Assembly (NCBI GenBank): GCA_016713735.1
Contig: JADJOP010000011.1
Location: 1 to 64,000, forward strand
Direction of reading: 5' to 3'
Origin: Bryobacterales bacterium
Lineage (GTDB): Bacteria; Acidobacteriota; Terriglobia; Bryobacterales; Bryobacteraceae
Length of the DNA stretch: 64,000 nt
The notes under the pieces were generated by a model. It ran no database searches. It saw nothing but the letters and a program-made list of their open reading frames with translations, and was not told the origin of the DNA. The translations under genes were made by a program, and so were the position numbers. Below are positions 8,697-18,362 of the stretch, piece after piece (within the stretch, counting starts at the first letter, position 1; every line of letters starts with the position of its first letter).

Positions 8697-11600
8697 ATGA
8701 TGAAACTACTCCTCATTCTTGTTCTTTTGCCTACGCTCGTCTTCGCGCAAGGTGGGTTAGGTTCCATCTATGGCACGGTGGTCGATTCCACCGATGCCGC
8801 CATTCCCGGCGCGACCGTCAAGGTCGTGCAGGTCTCCACAAATTCCGAGCGCCTCGTCACCACCAACGCGCTCGGCGTCTTCAGCATTCCTTCGCTGGTT
8901 GCCAGCCGCTATGAGGTCACCATTAGCGCCGTCGGCTTCCGTTCCACGGTGGTGAAGGATCTCGACGTCAACGCCTTCCAGAATGTCTCGCTGGGCCGCG
9001 TCTCAATGGAGATCAGCGCCGGTCCGGCGTCGACCATCGACGTCACCGCCGAGGTGCCGATGATCGTCACCGAAAACGCCGTGCGCAATGAGACGATTCA
9101 AGCCAAGCAGGTCACCGAGATGCCTCTGCAGGGGCGCAACTGGGCGACGCTGCTCAAGGTGATTCCCGGCTCCTCGCCCAACAATGTGAACGCCATCAAT
9201 GGCCGCGAGGCGGGCTATGACGGCTACGGCGACTTCCGTGTCAACGGCAAGGCCTCCAACCAGACGCAGGTGAACCTGGATGGCGGCAGCAATGTCGACC
9301 ATGGCAGCGACAGCAAGACCACGGTGACGCCGAGCCTGGAGTCGATCCAGGAAGTGGCCGTACTCACAAATAACTTCCAAGCTGAATATGGGAACCGCGC
9401 CGGCGTGGTGATCAACATCGTCACCAAGTCCGGCACCAACACCTGGCACGGCACGGCGTGGAACTACATGCGCAACGAGGCGCTCAACGCCACGCCCTGG
9501 AACAACGCCTTCTTCGGCCTTGGCAACCCGCGCTACCGCTACAACTACTTCGGCGGCAACCTAGGCGGACCCATCCAGCGTGACAAGCTGTTCTTCTTCT
9601 TCAATCACGAAAACCTGAAGCAGGATTCGCCCACGCTGACCCAGCAGATCCGCGTTCCCACCGAGTTGGAGCGCAAGGGCGACTTTTCGCAGACCGTGAA
9701 CGCGAACGGTGTGCGGCCCACCATCTATCTGCCCGGCACGCAGGCTTCTGGCAGCCCGCAAGTGCTGCCCAACAACATCATGCCCGCCAGCCAGATCACC
9801 CCGCTCGGGCAGGCCATTCTCAACCTGTACCCGCTGCCCAACCTGAAGAACGAAACCAACAACAATTACCTCAACCAATACGCCAAGACCGATAAGCGGT
9901 ATCTCAACGTCGGCAAGGTGGATTGGAACATCAACCAGTCCACGCGCGCCTATGTGCGTATCTCCTATGACCGCCAGCGCTATCGCGACATGGTGACCTG
10001 GGCCGCCGGGAGCAATCTGCCCTTTGTCGTCACTGGCTGGAACCGCCCGGACAAAGCCATCGCCGGCAACGTCACCAAGGCTTTCTCCTCCAATCTCGTA
10101 AGCGAGACGCTGTTCAACTGGCAGAAGGACTTCGTCGACGCCCCGGCGGAGCTGCTCACCGAGCCGGAGAAAATCGACCGCCTGAAGGTGGGCCTGTCCA
10201 ACCTGCCGCTGGCCTTCAAGACATCGAGTAACATCCTGCCGCAGATTCAGGGCACCGGTTACCAAGACTTCCAGTTCAACCGCTTCCCGTGGTTTGCCAA
10301 GGCGCCGGAGTATCAGTTTGCCCAGACCATGAGCTGGACCAAAGGCTCGCACCTGTTCAAGTGGGGCGCGCAGTACCTGCTGAATAAGAAGGATGAGATC
10401 AACGCCGCCATCGATAAAGGCAACTTCAACTTTGGCGTCAACACGGCCAGTGCGTTCGATTGGGGCTACGGTCCCTCGAATGTGCTCGGTGGGGCGGTGT
10501 CGCAGTTCCAGCAGGTGAGCAACCAGTCGATCAAGCGCTCCAAGTATCAGGACTTCCACTTTTTCATTCAAGACACCTGGAAGGCCACCTCGAAGCTGAC
10601 CTTCGACTACGGCATCCGCCTCTACCACACGCCGACGGAATTTAACTACGAGCCCTCCAAGACGCTCGACGCCGTGTTTGTGCCCGGCCTGTGGGACCCG
10701 GCCAAGGCTCCGCGCTACTACGTGCCCAACCCGGCCAACACGCGCACGCTCATTGATCCGAAGTTTCCCAACGCCCCGCTGGCGGCGGGGCTGACGAGCG
10801 CGCTGCTCTATTCGATCGTGCCCGGTTCGGGCGATCCGCTGAACGGCGTGGTGCCGTTGGGCGGGGCCATCGGCAACGCCGGCATTCGCAATCCGCAGTT
10901 CATTTTGGTGGCCCCGCGCGGCGGCGTGGCCTATCAGTTCGACTCGAAGTCGGTACTCCGCGTGGGCTTCGGCTGGTCCTATAACCGGCCGACCATCGGA
11001 CAGGCCACCGGCACCCTACCGCCAGACGAGCCTGGGCACGCTGAACACGCCGACGGTGAGCCGTCTGTCGCCGCGCGCGTTCGGCGTCATCGACGAGTCG
11101 AGCAACGCCGTGCCGACCATTTACGACTACAGCGTCTCGATCCAGCGCGAACTGCCGGCGCAGTTTGTACTCGACGTGGCCTACATCGGCAACATCCAGC
11201 GCCACCAGGTGATTCAGTTCAACATCAACCAGGTGTTGCCGGGTACATCGTGGAAGCCCGAGTTTCGCGACCCGCGCCTTGCCGGCAACAACTTCGCCGG
11301 GCCGATTTCGGCTTCCAACCCTGGCCCGCTGCCTGGCACGCAGGCCGTGGACAGCAACCTCATGCGGCCGTTTGTGGGCTTCGGCGCATTGAATCTGATC
11401 ACCAACGTAGGCAACAATCGCTACAACTCGCTGCAATGGAGCCTGAACAAGCGCTACAGTAACGGCTTCACGATGCAGTTTGTCCACAGTTGGAGCAAGC
11501 TGCTCAGCGGGATCGAGAATCCAGGTCCCTTTTTCGCGCAGTGGAAGGACTACACCGGCTACATCGCCAACAACCACCGTGTCCACGTCGTGGGCGTCAA

Positions 11601-12276
11601 CTATACCTACGACGTCCCTAAACTGTCGTCGGTGCTGGGCTGGAATAACGGCATTTCCCGCCAGCTATTGGATGGCTGGAACATCGCCCACCTGATGAAC
11701 TTCTACTCCGGCCAGCCGCTCACGCCCACCATGGGGCTGCAGTATGCCAACAATAACCAGGGCGTGGCCAACATCAACAGTATGTTCACCGGCAGCCCGG
11801 ACATCGCGCCGCGCATCGTGCCGTCGTCCAATGTGAACAACGGCGCCAACAACACGGCGGCGATGTTTGAGCTGTCGCCGTTCGGTTTGCCCGGCATCCC
11901 CGACTTAGGAATGGGGTCGCGCAATTACCTCTGGTCGCGCGGCACCTTCTCCAACGACATCAACATCAGCAAGACCTTCCCCATCCGTGAGCGGCTGGGC
12001 CTGGAATTGCGCGCCAGCTTCTTCAACCCCTTCAACCAGGTGCGCCGGCAGGATGTGAACACAGGCTTCACTTACAAGATGAAGGGCGCGAACCTCGCCA
12101 ACGGTTACTATCTCTACAATTCGCCGCAGCAGTTGGTGACGAACCTCGTGGAGCGGTTGCCCAACTCGACCGAGGCGGAGAAGTACAACCAGTTCCGCAG
12201 CGGCGTGGGCCACGAGAACGTGACCAGCGTGATGGACATGCGGCGCATTGAAATTGGCATCCGCGTGAAGTTCTAA
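8697..12276 (+). CDS. Oar-like TonB-dependent outer-membrane receptor (one frameshift)
   Basis: A signal peptide (KLLLILVLLPTLVFAQ) precedes a carboxypeptidase-regulatory-like Ig domain (GSIYGTVVDSTDAAIPGATV) of about 90 residues. A plug domain follows (LQGRNWATLLKVIPG, NLDGGSNVDHGSDS) and then a long beta-barrel ending in IEIGIRVKF with a terminal Phe, typical of outer-membrane barrels. The total is about 1,190 residues. At about 11014 the frame changes: upstream ends WSYNRPTIGQATGT, and the barrel continues in the next frame with YRQTSLGTLNTPTVSR, so one base appears to be missing. Such receptors import large substrates with TonB energy; the substrate is unknown and no neighbouring degradation gene points to one. 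Start is ATG at 8697 or 8700. Confidence 0.88.
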
Positions 12277-12301
12277 GCGGCTGCCCGAACGGGAGAGCGG
12301 C

Positions 12302-12335
12302 AGGGGCCTGGCCTGCGGGTTAGGCCCCTTGTTTC
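12302..12335 (+). terminator. Probable rho-independent terminator after the Oar-like receptor
   Basis: The stem arms AGGGGCCT (12302-12309) and AGGCCCCT (12322-12329) pair perfectly around a 12-nt loop and are followed by TGTTT. It lies 26 bp past the receptor stop and just before the convergent hpt stop, so it may serve both strands. Confidence 0.65.
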
Positions 12336-12356
12336 AGTAAGGCCCGGCGCGGGGGC

Positions 12357-12899
12357 TCACACTCCCTGACGCATGACGGCGATATAGCGCAAGTTGCGGT
12401 AGCGCTGCTTGTAGTCGAGCCCGCAACCGATGACGAAGTAATCGGGAATCTCAAAGCAGCGGAATTCGATGGGTAGCGGGATGAGGCGGCGCGAGGTGCG
12501 GTCGAGCATGGTCACGATGCCGAGCGAATTCGGCGCCCGCCCGGCGAGGGTTTGCAGCAGGTAGCGCGCGGTGAGTCCGGTGTCGACGATGTCTTCCACC
12601 AGCAGCACGTCTTCGCCCTCGATCGGCTCGTCGAGGTCCTTGGCGATGCGCACCATGCCGGGCGAGTTGCGCGTGGAGGCGAAGCTGGAGATGGCCAGGA
12701 AGTCGATCTTCACGGGAATCGTCATGGCCCGCGTGAGCGCGGTGAGGAAGTAGACCGAGCCTTTCATGACGCCGATCATCTTCAGGTCGCGGCCTTCATA
12801 CTGTTTGCTGATGGCGGCGGCCACCTCGTGCACGCGCTCGTTCACCTGCTCCTCGGTGAAGAGGATGCGTTCAATGGGCGGCACGGCGGCGATGCTCAC
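12357..12899 (-). CDS. hpt: Hypoxanthine phosphoribosyltransferase
   Basis: The product is about 180 aa and has the type I phosphoribosyltransferase signature VLLVEDIVDTGLTARYL, which binds the ribose phosphate of PRPP. It also has LKMIGVMKGSVYFLTALTRA near the N-terminus and FVIGCGLDYKQRYRNL near the C-terminus, all typical of Hpt. It salvages hypoxanthine and guanine to IMP and GMP in the cytoplasm. I chose GTG at 12899 because it overlaps the stop of the upstream gene by four bases (GTGA), implying translational coupling. A longer frame exists upstream but only overlaps the other gene. Confidence 0.92.
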   Translation of the reverse strand: MSIAAVPPIERILFTEEQVNERVHEVAAAISKQYEGRDLKMIGVMKGSVYFLTALTRAMTIPVKIDFLAISSFASTRNSPGMVRIAKDLDEPIEGEDVLLVEDIVDTGLTARYLLQTLAGRAPNSLGIVTMLDRTSRRLIPLPIEFRCFEIPDYFVIGCGLDYKQRYRNLRYIAVMRQGV

Positions 12900-13849
12900 G
12901 CCGACAACACCTGTTCGCTCAAGCCGTGCTTGAAGACGAGGTTCTGGAAGTCCTTCTGGTAGAAGACCTGGATGTTGACGCTGGGATAGAGGCTGCGGAG
13001 GCGCTTCACCTTGCGGTTTTTGCGGGTGACGTGGGCTTGTTTCATCGTGGTCAGTTCGACGTAGAGATCGAGTTCGGGCAGATAGAAGTCGGGCGTGAAG
13101 AACTCGACCGGCTTGCCCGTCTTGTCCCATTCCACCGGGAAGCTCTTCGGCTCATAGTCCCAGGCGATGCGGTAAAAGTCGAGCAGGTTGGCGAAGATCT
13201 GCTCGCTTTTGTGGGCGAAGGGCTTGTTGAGGAGCGTGGCTTTGCCGGCCGGGGTGAGGCCATGCTTGGAGAACTCGAGGCGCATCTCGAATTGCAGTTC
13301 AGCCTCCATTTCGGGCGAGAGCAGGCCGTGGCGCAGGAGGCCGTTCACATAGGCCGCGCCCTCGAGCATGTCGACAATCTGGTCGGGATCGAGCGTTTCG
13401 GCGTTGGCGACCAGGTCATAGCGTTCCGGCGGCACGGTGACGCGGCCGAAGCAGCGCTTCATGCTCTGTTTGCGCTGGGCGTGCAGTTGCGCCAGCAGCG
13501 ATTGCGCGGCCGGCCGGTCGAGGTGATCGTCGAGCATGAGGTTGCCGAGGCGGTAGGCCTCGCTGGCCACCACGCCCACGCGCAGCGAGGCGGGGAAGCG
13601 ATGGACCACCATTTCCGCTCCGGGGGCCGAGACGCAGAGGTGAAACTGGCGGGCCAGTTGGGCCAGGATGTAGGTGAGCGCGTGCGGCATGGCCTTGGCC
13701 GGGATGGCCGACTCCGAGCCGAACTCGTCATTGAGCAACTGCCGCAGCTTCGACTCGGTGATGAGTTCCAATTGCAGCCGCTGCGCGGCCAGCCGCGCCA
13801 GTTCGTCTACGCGGCAGCCAGGCTGACCGGCGATTGCGATCACCGCCAT
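12896..13849 (-). CDS. Cytidylate-kinase-like N-terminal region plus PD-(D/E)XK nuclease-like C-terminal domain
   Basis: The 317-residue protein begins MAVIAIAGQPGCRVDELARL, resembling the P-loop of cytidylate-kinase-like proteins (PF13189-like) but without the P-loop Lys, so nucleotide binding is doubtful. Residues 215-305 look like a restriction-endonuclease-fold domain: a helix with Glu217 (SEQIFANLLDFYRIAWDYEP), then FTPDFYLPELDLYVELTTMK with Asp254, Glu265 and Lys270 in PD-(D/E)XK spacing. It is coupled by a GTGA overlap to hpt downstream, so the two are made together. Function is unknown; a role in nucleotide or nucleic-acid metabolism is an inference from this partner. Both domain calls are by eye. 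Confidence 0.7.
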   Translation of the reverse strand: MAVIAIAGQPGCRVDELARLAAQRLQLELITESKLRQLLNDEFGSESAIPAKAMPHALTYILAQLARQFHLCVSAPGAEMVVHRFPASLRVGVVASEAYRLGNLMLDDHLDRPAAQSLLAQLHAQRKQSMKRCFGRVTVPPERYDLVANAETLDPDQIVDMLEGAAYVNGLLRHGLLSPEMEAELQFEMRLEFSKHGLTPAGKATLLNKPFAHKSEQIFANLLDFYRIAWDYEPKSFPVEWDKTGKPVEFFTPDFYLPELDLYVELTTMKQAHVTRKNRKVKRLRSLYPSVNIQVFYQKDFQNLVFKHGLSEQVLSA

Positions 13850-13915
13850 TCCTCCCGATGATAGCGTGATGCGGGAGTTGGGAGAAGGGAATTGAATCTG
13901 TCATCCTGAGAGTTC

Positions 13916-15601
13916 ATGCAACTGACACGGCGTTCTCTTCTTCAGGCGGCGTCGAGCACGCTCGCCCTTCCGGCATGGGTTCTGGGTGCGAGCCAGATGC
14001 GCTTCGACGTGGCCATCCTGGGCGGCGGCGTGGGAGGCTGCGCGGCGGCGCTGGCGGCGTGCCGTGCGGGCAAGCGCGTGGTGATGACCGAAGAGACGGC
14101 CTGGATCGGCGGACAGCTCACCTCGCAGGGCGTGCCTCCGGATGAGCATCCCTGGATCGAGCAGTTCGGCGGCACCGAGAGCTACCGGGCCTATCGCACA
14201 GCGGTGCGGCAGTACTATCGCGACCACTACACGCTCACGCCGCAGGTGCGGGCCAATAAGTTGTTCAACCCCGGCGGCGGCAGCGTGTCGCGGCTGACGC
14301 ATGAGCCGCGCGTATCGCTGGCCGTGCTGGAGGCGATGCTCGCGCCCTATGTCTCCGGCGGCAAGCTGGTGGTTCTGCTGCGCCACAAGCCGGTGAAGGC
14401 CGATGTCGACGGCGCGGTGGTGCGCTCGGTGACGGTGCGCGGCGAAGGCGGAGAGCGCACGCTGGAAGCCAGCTACTTCATCGACGCCACAGAGCAGGGC
14501 GATCTGCTGCCGCTCACCAAGACCGAGTATGTGACGGGCTTCGAGTCAAAGAAGCAGACCGGCGAACTACATGCCCCCGATGTGGCCCAGCCGCAGAACA
14601 TCCAGTCGTTCACCGTCTGCTTCGCCATGGACCATCTTCCCGGCGAGGACCACACGATCGACAAGCCAGCCGAGTATGCTTTCTGGCGCGACTACATGCC
14701 GGCTCTCAAGCCGGTGAACTGGCCCGACAAGCTGCTCAGCTGGGCCATGAGCAATCCGCAGACGCTCAAGCGGCGCGACGTCTTCTTCAACCCCGACACC
14801 GACGCCCCGCCGCCGCCCGGCCTGAACCTGTTCCTCTACCGCCGCATCGCCAACAAGCGCATCCATGCGCCGGGGGCGTTCGTGAGCGACATCACGCTGG
14901 TGAACTGGCCGCAGAATGACTACTGGCTGGGCAACATCCACGAAGTCAGCGAGGCCGAAGCGGCGCACCACCTGAAGCGCGGCAAACAGCTCAGCTACTC
15001 GCTGCTGTATTGGATGCAGACCGAGGCTCCGCGTCCCGATGGCGGCGCGGGTTGGAAGGGCCTGCGGCTGCGCGGCGATGTGATGGGCAGCGACGACGGG
15101 CTGGCGCTGTATCCCTACATCCGCGAGTCGCGGCGCATTCAGGCCGAGTTCACCGTGGTGGAGGAGCATGTGGGCACGGAGGCGCGCATGAAGGCGACGG
15201 GGAAGTCGCGCGAAGAGGTGACGGCCGAGCCGTTTGCCGATTCGGTGGGCGTGGGCAGCTACCGCATCGACCTGCATCCGAGCTCGGGCGGGGACAACTA
15301 CATCGACGTGAGCTCGTTGCCGTTCCAGATCCCGCTGGGCGCGCTGATTCCGAAGCGCGTGGAGAACCTGATTCCGGCCTCGAAGAACCTCGGCGTGACG
15401 CACATCACCAACGGCTGTTACCGGCTGCACCCGGTGGAGTGGAACATCGGCGAATCGGCGGGCGCGCTGGCGGCGCATGCCCTCACGACACGGCAGCGGC
15501 CGCGGGCCATTCGCGCCGATGCGAAGCGGCTGGGCGAGTTCCAGCGAGAACTGCAGGCGCGGGGCGTGGAGCTGAGCTGGCCGCGGGTGACGCCGCGCTA
15601 A
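13916..15601 (+). CDS. Tat-exported FAD-dependent oxidoreductase
   Basis: The N-terminus LTRRSLLQAASSTLALPAW is a twin-arginine signal, followed by a Rossmann FAD motif AILGGGVGGCAAALAA and ETAWIGGQLTSQGVPPDEHP, as in the FAD-dependent oxidoreductase family PF12831. The C-terminal part has NLIPASKNLGVTHITNGCYR and HPVEWNIGESAGALAAHAL, the second conserved FAD contact region. At 561 residues it matches the family. Members are common in Acidobacteria and Planctomycetes and are often annotated loosely as xanthan lyase-like; the real substrate is unknown. It probably acts in the periplasm after folding with its cofactor. No obvious operon partner. Confidence 0.85.
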   Translation: MQLTRRSLLQAASSTLALPAWVLGASQMRFDVAILGGGVGGCAAALAACRAGKRVVMTEETAWIGGQLTSQGVPPDEHPWIEQFGGTESYRAYRTAVRQYYRDHYTLTPQVRANKLFNPGGGSVSRLTHEPRVSLAVLEAMLAPYVSGGKLVVLLRHKPVKADVDGAVVRSVTVRGEGGERTLEASYFIDATEQGDLLPLTKTEYVTGFESKKQTGELHAPDVAQPQNIQSFTVCFAMDHLPGEDHTIDKPAEYAFWRDYMPALKPVNWPDKLLSWAMSNPQTLKRRDVFFNPDTDAPPPPGLNLFLYRRIANKRIHAPGAFVSDITLVNWPQNDYWLGNIHEVSEAEAAHHLKRGKQLSYSLLYWMQTEAPRPDGGAGWKGLRLRGDVMGSDDGLALYPYIRESRRIQAEFTVVEEHVGTEARMKATGKSREEVTAEPFADSVGVGSYRIDLHPSSGGDNYIDVSSLPFQIPLGALIPKRVENLIPASKNLGVTHITNGCYRLHPVEWNIGESAGALAAHALTTRQRPRAIRADAKRLGEFQRELQARGVELSWPRVTPR

Positions 15602-15677
15602 ATTGCCATTCAAGGAATCGCCGCCGCATCCGATAAGAGCCGTACCGGCAGCAATCGATCACCAACGGGAGGTTACC

Positions 15678-15944
15678 TTGGCTGGTATTAGTGGATTGAC
15701 TCGTGCGGCGGACGTCAGTGAACTGTATGCACCCCGGCCTGTGCAGCGCTTCGAGGGAGGCGCGCAGCGGTCGGGAACCACGGCAGGCGAACAAGAGGAC
15801 AGCGTCAGTCTGTCCGAACAAGCCATCGAGGCACTGGGAGGCGGGCGGCAGTTGTCGCAGGAACAGGTAAAAGAGGTGCTGGCGCTGCAGTCGGTGAAGT
15901 TGGCCGGCGATGCGCAGAAGCAGTTACTCGACTTACTGGGGTAA
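15678..15944 (+). CDS. Small hypothetical protein, weakly FlgM-like
   Basis: A strong Shine-Dalgarno GGGAGG at 15667-15672 lies five bases before a TTG codon at 15678. The resulting product of 88 residues begins with AGISGLTRAADVSELYAP. Its middle DSVSLSEQAIEALGG and end QVKEVLALQSVKLAGDAQ faintly recall the anti-sigma-28 factor FlgM, but the likeness is too weak to name it. No flagellar genes are in the window. The stop overlaps the convergent M28 peptidase stop by 12 bp. Confidence 0.5.
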   Translation: MAGISGLTRAADVSELYAPRPVQRFEGGAQRSGTTAGEQEDSVSLSEQAIEALGGGRQLSQEQVKEVLALQSVKLAGDAQKQLLDLLG

Positions 15945-17394
15945 GTTGGGCTGGGTTGAGGCCGGCCGGGACGGCCCGGCACGGCGATTCCGCTGGTCGG
16001 CGAACTTTTTCGCCGTGGGGTCGTTGAGGTCCCACTCCGGCGCGGTGTCACTTTCGGCAATACGAAGCGCCGCCAGCGCGGCGATGCGCGTGGCGCGCTG
16101 CATGTTGTCGTAGTCGAGCTTGGGCCACTCGTCGCCGGGGGCGTGATAGTCCTGGAAGCTGAAACCTGGGGTCAGCGAGTGCGCGGGGATGCCTTCCATG
16201 GCGAGCGGGAAGTTGTCGCTGCGGGCGAAGAACTCCTCGTTGCCCTGGCGGTTGATGAAGTAGATGCCGCCCAGATCGAGCGTGGCCTGGCGGACGAAAT
16301 CGGTGACGGTGGAGAAGCCTGAGCCGGTGATGGTCATCTGCCCGGCGCGCGTGTATTCGCCCTCCTCGGTGCGGCCAAACATCTCCAGGTTCAGGTTGGC
16401 GACGGTTTTATCGAGCGGCCAGAGCGGGTTCTTGGCGTAATGCTTGGCGCCGAGCAGGCCTTTCTCTTCACCGACAAAGCCGAGGAAGAGGATTGAGCGC
16501 TTGGGGCGTTGCGGCAGGGCGGTGAGGGCGCGGGCGGTTTCGAGCATGGCGGCGACGCCCGAGGCATCGTCGTTGGCGCCATTCATCACCTGGTCGCGCG
16601 GGTTATTGGGGCGCAGGCCTTCGTGATCGTAGTGGGCGCTGACGATGACGGCGGTGGCGGCAAGCTTGGGGTCGCTGCCACGCAGCAGGGCGGCGACGTT
16701 CCACAAGCGGGCGGGCGTGGCCGTGCCGGCGGGCATGTGGAACTGGGCGGTTTTGGCGGACTTGGCGAGCGCGGCGGCGGGACCGGTGCAGAGCACGTAG
16801 ACATAGTTGCCACGCGGCGGATCGTAGGGCGTGATGAGAGCGCGCGGCTGGAAATTGCCCGAACGGCTGAGCGAATCGCTTTCATCGGGGATGAGGACCA
16901 CCTGCGGCGGTGCGTTGCGCAGGATGCGGAGAGCGTCCATCACGGTGGCGCGGTTGGCATCGGCGAGGCGGACGATGCGCCCGGCGGTTTCACCGGCCTT
17001 GAGTTCGGCGATGTCGCCTTCGGCGTCGATGGCCGCGGCTCCGGCGGTGACGCGGAAGTGTTTGGGGTCGACTGGCGCGCCGTCGAGCGAGAGCGTGATG
17101 CCGGTGGGGGCGGATTCGAGGATGGTCCAGTGGAGAGTTTGGAAGTAGCCGTTGTCGCCGAGGGGTTCGAGGTCGAGGGCGCGGAACTGCGAGGCGAGGT
17201 ATTCGGCGGCGATGTCGAGTCCGCGGGAGGGGGAGTCGCGGCCTTCGAGGAGGTCGCTGGCGAGGAAGGAGACGTGGCCTCGGGCTTGGAGGCGGTGATG
17301 GTCTCGAGCGCCGTGGGCAGCGGGGCGGTGGTTTTGCGGCGGCGGAGGCGCACAGGAGAAGGGCGCAGAGGCCCAGGGGACGCATGTCTTCCAT
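15933..17394 (-). CDS. M28-family zinc metallopeptidase (secreted, two apparent frameshifts near the start)
   Basis: The body matches M28 aminopeptidases: VSFLASDLLEGRDSPSRG, the metal-binding SAHYDHEGLRPN, NGANDDASGVAAMLE, GFVGEEKGLLGAKHY, NLEMFGR and FQDYHAPGDEWPK supply the His/Asp/Glu ligands. A good signal peptide (MRPLGLCALLLCASAAA, ATG at 17385, or 17394 as MEDMRPLG) lies in a different frame. Between them PLPTALETITASK is in the third frame. Two indels, near 17337 and 17287, would join everything into a normal protein of about 485 aa. It probably digests peptides in the periplasm or outside the cell. As written, the body is open all the way back into the HupE-like gene, giving an apparent 809-residue fusion. 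Confidence 0.82.
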
Positions 17395-18362
17395 CGTAAG
17401 CCAGGCGAGGCCGCATCCCAGCCAGCAAGCCACCAGGCAAACCGAAGACCGCCGATGAGCAGCGCCCACGAGAGCGCGCGCGGCTGATGGAGGCGGCGCA
17501 TGAGGGCGACGAGCAGGGCGAGGATGAGGGCGGCGGCCAGCGCAGCTCCGGCGAGCACGGTGTGGGCGGCGTATTCGGCGGCGATCTGGAATTGGGCCAG
17601 GCCGAGGCCATGGAAGGCGCCGAGGACGGCGATGATGAGCCAGCGGGCGCGCGAGCGGGGCAGGAAGAGAATCTCCACGGCGAGATAGGCGATGGTGAGC
17701 GCGGCGGCCATTTCGAGGAAGCGCGGGGCGAGTTGCAGGCTCTTCGCTCCGAAGAGCACGGCGGCGGCCGATTCGCCGACAGCGAACGCGAGCCAGAGGA
17801 TGGCCGCTTCGCTCCACGAGGCGGCGGCGAGGGCGATGCCGAGCAGGAACATCCACTGCCAGGGCGAACTGAGCGTGCGCCAGGCCGCGCCGCCGGATTG
17901 GCGCACGACGATCTCAGCAGCGGTGAGCGGGCGGAAGCGGAGTTCAGCTTCGGGGAAGGAGAGGTCGAGCACCACCTGTTCGAACTTGCCCGCGCGGGTG
18001 GCGCGCAGGATGTGGACGTGATTGGGTACGGTGGCCGAGGGAAGCGTGGAGCGGGCGGTGAGCAGGTCGGGCGGGGCGGGGAAGCGGTAAGTAGCGGCGC
18101 AGAACAGCGCGCTTTCGGCTTCGAGGACGCGGCATTCCTGGGCTTCGCGTGTGGGGCGGACATCGCCGGAGCGGAATTCGACGCGGGCGAGCAGATCGAG
18201 TCCCTTGGATGGGTCGGGGACCTCGTAGAGCGGCATGCGCAGTTCGTAGCGCAGTTGAGCGCCGTTGATTTGCGCGTCGCCGGTGCTGATGCTGACGACG
18301 TGGGCGGCCAGGGGAGGAGCGATGAGCAGCACGGCGGCCGGCAGCAGGAGCCACGCTCTCAT
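17395..18362 (-). CDS. HupE/UreJ-like membrane protein
   Basis: A signal peptide (AWLLLPAAVLLIAPPLAAH) is followed by an extracytoplasmic domain of about 150 residues and then six or so hydrophobic segments containing AFHGLGLAQFQIA, typical of HupE/UreJ_2 (PF13795) proteins. Some relatives are proposed nickel/cobalt permeases, but this subfamily is uncharacterised. Its start overlaps the AI-2E permease stop by four bases (ATGA). No stop codon is seen at its end; the frame continues into the M28 gene, which I attribute to indels there. The 3' boundary given is therefore approximate. Confidence 0.75.

Noticed and set aside
7427..8914. 495-codon plus-strand open frame
   Set aside because: Antisense of murJ; His/Gln/Arg-rich shadow.
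8552..13000. Replication origin at the apparent skew change
   Set aside because: No dnaA, gyrB or DnaA-box cluster is seen; the skew impression alone is insufficient.
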